A stretch of 18,788 nucleotides of DNA from assembly GCA_964236445.1 (NCBI GenBank), contig CAXSDR010000079.1:1-18788 (forward strand), in the 5' to 3' direction. The notes under the pieces were generated by a model, which saw only the letters and a list, made by a program, of their open reading frames with translations, was not told the DNA's origin and did no database searches. Shown piece by piece: positions 15,102 to 18,788 of the stretch. The stretch comes from CAXSDR01 sp964236445 (lineage in GTDB: Bacteria; Actinomycetota; Actinomycetes; Motilibacterales; Motilibacteraceae). The position numbers and the translations under genes were made by a program. How positions within the stretch are numbered: position 1 is the first letter of the stretch; the number at the start of each line of letters is the position of its first letter.

Positions 15102-15129
15102 TTGCGTGGGGAGCAGTGGGGAGTAGAGT
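15102..15129 (+). promoter_or_regulatory. Probable mraZ (dcw cluster) promoter
   Basis: TTGCGT (15102-15107), a 16-base spacer and TAGAGT (15124-15129) form a reasonable actinobacterial promoter, with a start near 15136 and a leader of about 55 bases. The -10 lies in the gap between the two pairs of GTGGGG-type repeats, so MraZ bound there would block RNA polymerase. Confidence 0.5.
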
Positions 15130-15151
15130 GGTGCACTGTGGGGCACAGGGG
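15106..15151 (+). promoter_or_regulatory. Putative MraZ operator: GTGGGG direct repeats
   Basis: GTGGGG occurs at 15106-15111, 15116-15121 and 15138-15143, with GTGGTG at 15128-15133 and a partial GGGGAG at 15148. TGGKG cores are separated by 5, 7 and 5 bases. MraZ of E. coli binds TGGGN repeats separated by 5 bases upstream of its own gene, so the spacing and position fit autoregulation of the dcw cluster. Confidence 0.7.
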
Positions 15152-15190
15152 AGCAAATGCGCCGAAATGTAGGGCCCGGATGGAGGACCA

Positions 15191-15631
15191 GTGGCACAGC
15201 TGTTCCTCGGCACCTACACCCCGCGCTTGGACGAGAAAGGCCGGCTCTTCCTGCCGGCCAAGTTCCGTGAAGGCCTGGCGGAAGGGGTTGTCATGACCAA
15301 GGGACAGGAGCGCTGCCTCTATGTCTGGCCGGTCGAGCAGTTCTCCCGCGTGACCGAGGCCATGGCGCAGGCGCCCACCACGAACAAGGCCGCACGCGAC
15401 TACATGCGCGTCTTCTTCGCCGGTGCGACCGACGAGGTGCCCGACAAGCAGGGGCGCATCACCGTGCCGACCAGCCTGCGGTCCTATGCAGGTCTCGACC
15501 GTGACGTCGTCGTGATCGGCACCAACACCCGGGTCGAGATCTGGGACACGGGTGCCTGGGACCGCTACCTCGCGGCTCAGGAGCAGGCGTTCGCCGATCT
15601 GTCCGAGGAGGTCCTGCCCGGGGTCCTCTGA
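15191..15631 (+). CDS. mraZ: Transcriptional regulator MraZ
   Basis: MraZ is a ring-forming DNA-binding protein that regulates the division and cell wall (dcw) cluster. The 146-residue product has the two family half-domains of the AbrB/SpoVT type, marked by DEKGRLFLPAKFR (about 15-27) and DKQGRITVPTSLR (about 91-103). GTG 15191 is set by GGAGG at 15182-15186 and gives the expected MAQLFLGTYTPRLDEKGR start. It is the first gene of the rightward dcw cluster and lies downstream of a promoter with GTGGGG repeats. A 161-base spacer separates it from rsmH. Confidence 0.97.
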   Translation: MAQLFLGTYTPRLDEKGRLFLPAKFREGLAEGVVMTKGQERCLYVWPVEQFSRVTEAMAQAPTTNKAARDYMRVFFAGATDEVPDKQGRITVPTSLRSYAGLDRDVVVIGTNTRVEIWDTGAWDRYLAAQEQAFADLSEEVLPGVL

Positions 15632-15792
15632 ACAGTCCGTCGAGTTCTCAGCACATCCGTCGGTTCCTACGCCGCGGTCCCCAGCCGCCCGACCCTGACT
15701 TCACTTCCCCGGAGCCAGGTTCGCGCGGAGGGGGACCGGGACGCACGAGTCGCGGTCGTCACACGCAGGTCCGGCACATCGAAGGGGGGTGG
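15632..15792 (+). other. Spacer between mraZ and rsmH
   Basis: This 161-base stretch holds no gene I can support. The only clear signal is the purine-rich ribosome binding site AAGGGGGG at 15782-15789, just before rsmH. I see no convincing promoter or terminator, so read-through from mraZ is likely. Confidence 0.5.
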
Positions 15793-16839
15793 GTGGCAGT
15801 GCAGCAGATCGGTCTTCCCGCGCACACCCCGGTCCTGCTCGCGCGCTGCCTCGCTCTGCTCGCGCCCGCCCTTGCGATGGATGCGCCCGCCGGTGACAAC
15901 CCGACGGACCCTGTAGTGGTCGACGCGACGCTGGGGCTGGGCGGCCACAGCGAGGCGCTGTTGCAGGCGCACCCGCGCCTACGCCTCATCGGGCTCGACC
16001 GTGACCCGGCGGCACTCGCCCTGAGCGGGGAGCGGCTGCGCGCGTACGCCGATCGCACCACCCTGGTCCACGCCGTCTATGACGAGCTCCCCGCGGTGTT
16101 GACCCGGCTCGGTGTGGGCCAGGTCGACGGCATCCTGTTCGACCTGGGCGTGAGCTCGATGCAGCTCGACCAGAGCGCGCGGGGGTTCGCCTATGCCCAC
16201 GACGCGCCGCTCGACATGCGGATGGACCCGACGTCGGGAATCACGGCCGGCGACGTCCTCAACACCTATGACGCGAAGGCGCTGGCCCGCGTGCTGCGCG
16301 TTTATGGCGAGGAGCGGTTCGCCAAGCGCATCGCCGACGCGGTGCTGCGCGAGCGGGCCACGGCCCCGCTGACGTCGACAGCGAGGCTCGCCGAGCTCGT
16401 CCGCGACGCCGTGCCGGCAGCGACGCGACGCACGGGCGGGCATCCGGCGAAGCGCACGTTCCAGGCACTGCGCATCGAGGTGAACGGTGAGCTCGCGGCC
16501 CTGTCGGCCGCGATGCCCGCCGCGCTCGCGGCGCTGGCTGTCGGCGGTCGCATCGTCGTCATGAGCTATCAGTCGCTCGAGGACCGGATCGTGAAACGGG
16601 CGCTCGCGGCAGGTGCCACCAGCGCCGTGCCGCACGACGTCCCGGTCATTCCGACGGGGCACGAGCCCTGGCTGCGGCTGCTGACCCGCGGTGCCGAGCT
16701 GCCGTCGGACGACGAGGTGGCCGCCAACCCGCGGGCGGCCTCCGTGCGCCTGCGCGCGGCGCAGCGCACGCGTGCGTCTGCCCCCGGCTCGAAAGCTGCA
16801 CGAACCGCGTCATCTGCATGGTCGAGGGAGACCGCATGA
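15793..16839 (+). CDS. rsmH: 16S rRNA (cytosine(1402)-N(4))-methyltransferase RsmH (MraW)
   Basis: RsmH methylates N4 of C1402 in 16S rRNA, using S-adenosylmethionine, in the decoding centre. The product of 348 residues has HTPVLLARCL near the N-terminus, the SAM-binding motif VVDATLGLGGHSEALL, LIGLDRDPAAL, and the family blocks DGILFDLGVSSMQLDQSARGFAY and PLDMRMD. It also has VYGEERFAKRIA, HPAKRTFQALRIEVNGEL and MSYQSLEDRIVK. GTG 15793 is used here; GTG 15799, two codons later, is better spaced from the GGGGGG ribosome binding site and may be the true start. Its stop overlaps the ftsL ATG (ATGA). The Arg/Ala-rich tail is typical of actinobacterial members. Confidence 0.97.
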   Translation: MAVQQIGLPAHTPVLLARCLALLAPALAMDAPAGDNPTDPVVVDATLGLGGHSEALLQAHPRLRLIGLDRDPAALALSGERLRAYADRTTLVHAVYDELPAVLTRLGVGQVDGILFDLGVSSMQLDQSARGFAYAHDAPLDMRMDPTSGITAGDVLNTYDAKALARVLRVYGEERFAKRIADAVLRERATAPLTSTARLAELVRDAVPAATRRTGGHPAKRTFQALRIEVNGELAALSAAMPAALAALAVGGRIVVMSYQSLEDRIVKRALAAGATSAVPHDVPVIPTGHEPWLRLLTRGAELPSDDEVAANPRAASVRLRAAQRTRASAPGSKAARTASSAWSRETA

Positions 16840-17426
16840 GCACCATCACCCCGGTCCGGCCGGGCCCGGTTCAGCGGCCGGCTCCGGCTCGCCGTCCAGC
16901 CAACCCGTCCTCGCGCAACTCGGGGTCCGCCGGGCGCTTCGCGCCGTTCGGCCGGACCGGTGCAGGTGGGCCCGTCCGCACTCCCGTGCCCGGTGCCCGT
17001 GGCCCTCGAGTGGCAGGTGCCGCACCGCGCCGCTCGGCGGCGAGGTCGGGGTTCGTCTTCGTCGTGCTCGTGCTGGGCCTCATGGTCGGCGCGCTCGTCG
17101 CGGTGCTGATGCTCAACACCATGATCGCGCAGGACGCCTTCGTGCGCACCGACCTGGTCAAGCAGCAGCGGGTGCTGCACGACGAGCAGCAGGAACTACG
17201 CCAGCAGGTTGCCGCCGAGGAGGCGCCGCAGCGACTGGCGGCGCGCGCCGCCGCGCTCGGCATGGTGCCGACCGGTGGCCCGATGTTCATCCGACTGCGC
17301 GATGCCAAGATCCTCGGGATCGCCGAGGCGGCGAAAGCTCCCGCGCCGGCCGTCGACCTGCGGGTCGCCGTGACGGCGCGGTCGACGGCCAAGGCGAAGC
17401 CGCGCGCGACGTCCACCACGCCGTGA
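16836..17426 (+). CDS. ftsL: FtsL-like cell division protein
   Basis: This 196-residue protein is a small bitopic membrane protein of the divisome that partners FtsB/FtsQ. It has a long, Arg/Pro/Gly-rich cytoplasmic N-terminus (about 1-70) and one transmembrane helix at about 73-96 (FVFVVLVLGLMVGALVAVLML). A periplasmic-side coiled coil rich in Gln/Glu follows (LVKQQRVLHDEQQELRQQVAAEEAPQRLAARAAALGM). The sequence is weakly conserved, as usual for FtsL, so the name rests on topology and position between rsmH and ftsI. ATG 16836 overlaps the rsmH stop and has GGGAG six bases upstream; an in-frame ATG at 16818 is less likely. Its stop overlaps the ftsI GTG. Confidence 0.88.
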   Translation: MSTITPVRPGPVQRPAPARRPANPSSRNSGSAGRFAPFGRTGAGGPVRTPVPGARGPRVAGAAPRRSAARSGFVFVVLVLGLMVGALVAVLMLNTMIAQDAFVRTDLVKQQRVLHDEQQELRQQVAAEEAPQRLAARAAALGMVPTGGPMFIRLRDAKILGIAEAAKAPAPAVDLRVAVTARSTAKAKPRATSTTP

Positions 17427-18788
17427 CGGCGCGGCGTCCCCAGCCCTCGTCGCGTCTGGGTCACGCTGGGGCGATGCCCCGTCCCACCGGTGCCGGCCCA
17501 CGGTCGTCCGCCAACGCCGCCAACGCCAATGCCGCCAATGCAGGCAAGCCATCGACCGCGCCGCGGTCGTCCGCTGTCCGGGGCCGACCGGATGCGCGCG
17601 CCGGTGCTCGCGCGCCGGTGCAGCGCCAGCGGCCCGCGGCCGGGCGGGGCGAGCCGCCCAGGGAGCAGTTCTCGCGGGCCGCCGGCCCGTCGCCGCGCGC
17701 CTCGCGCTCCTCCGGCACGCCGGTCGCTCCCCGTGCTCAGCGTTCCGTCGCCCCACCCCGGGCACGGGCTCCCCGCCCGCCGCGCCCCCCGCGCCGTCCG
17801 CGCGGTCCGCGCCGTCCGCGCCCCCCGCGCGTGCTCCGGCTGGGCGATGGCCACCGCCGCCTGCGGGTGACGCTGCTGACGCTGGGATTCGTGGTGTCGC
17901 TGTTCGCCGGGCGGCTCGCGCAGCTGCAGGGCTTCGACTCGGCCACGTTCGCCACCGAGGCGATCTCCGACCGGATGATCAACGTGCCCATCCCTGCGTC
18001 GCGCGGCGAGATCCTCGACTCCGACGGGGTGGCGCTCGCGACCAGCGTCGAGGCGGTCGATCTCGTCGCCGACCAGAAGCTGGTGCCCTACCCTCGCAAC
18101 GGCACCGCCCCCGCGACCACGGCCGCCGCGCTCGCGCCCCTGCTCGGGCAGAACGTCGACGAGCTCACCCGGCGGCTGACGGGCAAGAGCCGCTACGTCG
18201 TGCTCGCCCGCCAGCTGACGCCTGCCACCTACGCCAAGATCGCTGCGCTCCAGCTGCCCGGCGTGCTTCCCTCGGCTTCGAGCACGCGCGTCTATCCCGC
18301 GGGCAGCGTCGCGGCGGGCGTCGTCGGGTTCCTGAGCCACGACGCCGACCCCAGGCCGCTGGCGGGGCTCGAGCTGTCGCGCAAGAGCGTGCTCACCGGC
18401 ATCGCCGGCAACGCGACCTATGAGGCAGCAGCGGGCAAGCGCCTGCCGCTCGGCAAGTCGGGCGGCACCCCGGCCAAGCCGGGCACCTCGCTGGTCACCA
18501 GCATCGACCGCGACGTCGAGTGGGTCGCGGAGCAGGCGATCGCGTCGAAGGTCAAGGAGACGGGCGCCGAGTGGGGGGCGGTCCTGGTGATCGAGGTCAA
18601 GACCGGGCGCGTCTTCGTCATGGCCAACGCGCCGAGCTTCGACCCCAGCGACGTCAGCGCCGCCGCGCCGGCCGACCTGAAGAACCGCGCCGTCGAAGAC
18701 ATGTATGAGCCCGGGTCGACGAGCAAGGTGGCCACCATGGCCGCGGCGATCGACCAGGGCAAGGTCACGCCCGACTCGGTCTTCACCG
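17423..18788 (+). CDS. ftsI: Peptidoglycan transpeptidase FtsI (PBP3), 3' end outside window
   Basis: FtsI is the septal class B penicillin-binding protein that cross-links peptidoglycan at division. The 455 residues in the window start at GTG 17423, which overlaps the ftsL stop (GTGA). The cytoplasmic N-terminus of about 145 residues is unusually rich in Arg, Pro and Ala, with short repeats (NAANANAANA; PRPPRPPRRPRGPRRPRPP). A single transmembrane helix lies at about 149-168 (VTLLTLGFVVSLFAGRLAQL). The dimerisation domain follows, with PASRGEILDSDGVALATS. The transpeptidase domain begins with TSIDRDVEWVAEQAI and GAVLVIEVKTGRVFVMANAPSFDP, and its active-site SxxK is S432-T-S-K (EPGSTSKV). The SxN and KTG motifs lie beyond the window edge. 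Confidence 0.95.
   Translation, partial: MTARRPQPSSRLGHAGAMPRPTGAGPRSSANAANANAANAGKPSTAPRSSAVRGRPDARAGARAPVQRQRPAAGRGEPPREQFSRAAGPSPRASRSSGTPVAPRAQRSVAPPRARAPRPPRPPRRPRGPRRPRPPRVLRLGDGHRRLRVTLLTLGFVVSLFAGRLAQLQGFDSATFATEAISDRMINVPIPASRGEILDSDGVALATSVEAVDLVADQKLVPYPRNGTAPATTAAALAPLLGQNVDELTRRLTGKSRYVVLARQLTPATYAKIAALQLPGVLPSASSTRVYPAGSVAAGVVGFLSHDADPRPLAGLELSRKSVLTGIAGNATYEAAAGKRLPLGKSGGTPAKPGTSLVTSIDRDVEWVAEQAIASKVKETGAEWGAVLVIEVKTGRVFVMANAPSFDPSDVSAAAPADLKNRAVEDMYEPGSTSKVATMAAAIDQGKVTPDSVFT

Noticed and set aside
14924..15136. Upstream extension of moxR to ATG 15136
   Set aside because: It would cover the mraZ promoter and operator; the added residues are not MoxR-like, and GTG 14923 has a good ribosome binding site.
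16871..18340. 489-codon minus-strand frame over ftsL and ftsI
   Set aside because: It is antisense to recognisable ftsL/ftsI, is dominated by low-complexity Arg/Gly/Ala, and has no domain.

Overview
The window is about 70% G+C, uses GTG starts freely, has tight GTGA/ATGA gene overlaps, and carries gene orders typical of Actinomycetota: DUF3040, the MoxR/DUF58/transglutaminase trio, the mraZ-rsmH-ftsL-ftsI cell-division cluster, a SAV_6107-type HEPN protein and an actinobacterial LexA box. The composition and gene order suggest a member of Micrococcales, for example a Dermatophilaceae/Intrasporangiaceae-like organism, but rank below phylum is inference. It is a draft scaffold: a 100-N gap lies at 1650-1749 and is flanked by identical 55-bp contig ends.

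Layout. (1) 1-2197, minus strand: a carotenoid-tailoring operon of a CrtA-like monooxygenase (split by the gap), a CruF-family carotenoid hydratase and a family 2 glycosyltransferase (cut by the window edge). (2) 2198-2524: a divergent regulatory region with a near-perfect, tandem LexA (SOS) box, a likely sigma70-type promoter and a hairpin-rich leader. (3) 2525-9427, plus strand: DUF6504 protein, HEPN protein and a large error-prone DnaE2 polymerase, very probably one SOS-induced mutagenesis operon. A CmoM-like methyltransferase and DNA polymerase IV (DinB) follow. (4) 9604-9993, plus: a DUF3040 membrane protein. (5) 10132-14923, minus: moxR, DUF58 and tgpA-like transglutaminase, overlapping head to tail. 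(6) 15191-18788, plus: mraZ, rsmH, ftsL and the start of ftsI, with GTGGGG repeats at the mraZ promoter that look like the MraZ autoregulatory operator.

How the genes work together. The SOS operon would switch on mutagenic translesion synthesis after DNA damage. It has a DnaE2 gene but no imuA'/imuB next to it; a DUF6504 protein and a HEPN protein with an intact R-X4-H motif occupy that place. The dcw genes make the septal peptidoglycan machinery and its regulator. The MoxR/DUF58/TgpA trio is a membrane-associated AAA+ system of poorly known role. The carotenoid genes predict an acyclic end group that is hydrated, oxidised and glycosylated.

The most interesting part is the SOS box, its structured leader and the DUF6504-HEPN-DnaE2 operon. 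The conserved families themselves are known; the HEPN/DUF6504 role, the leader structure and the absence of adjacent imuA'/imuB are the open points.
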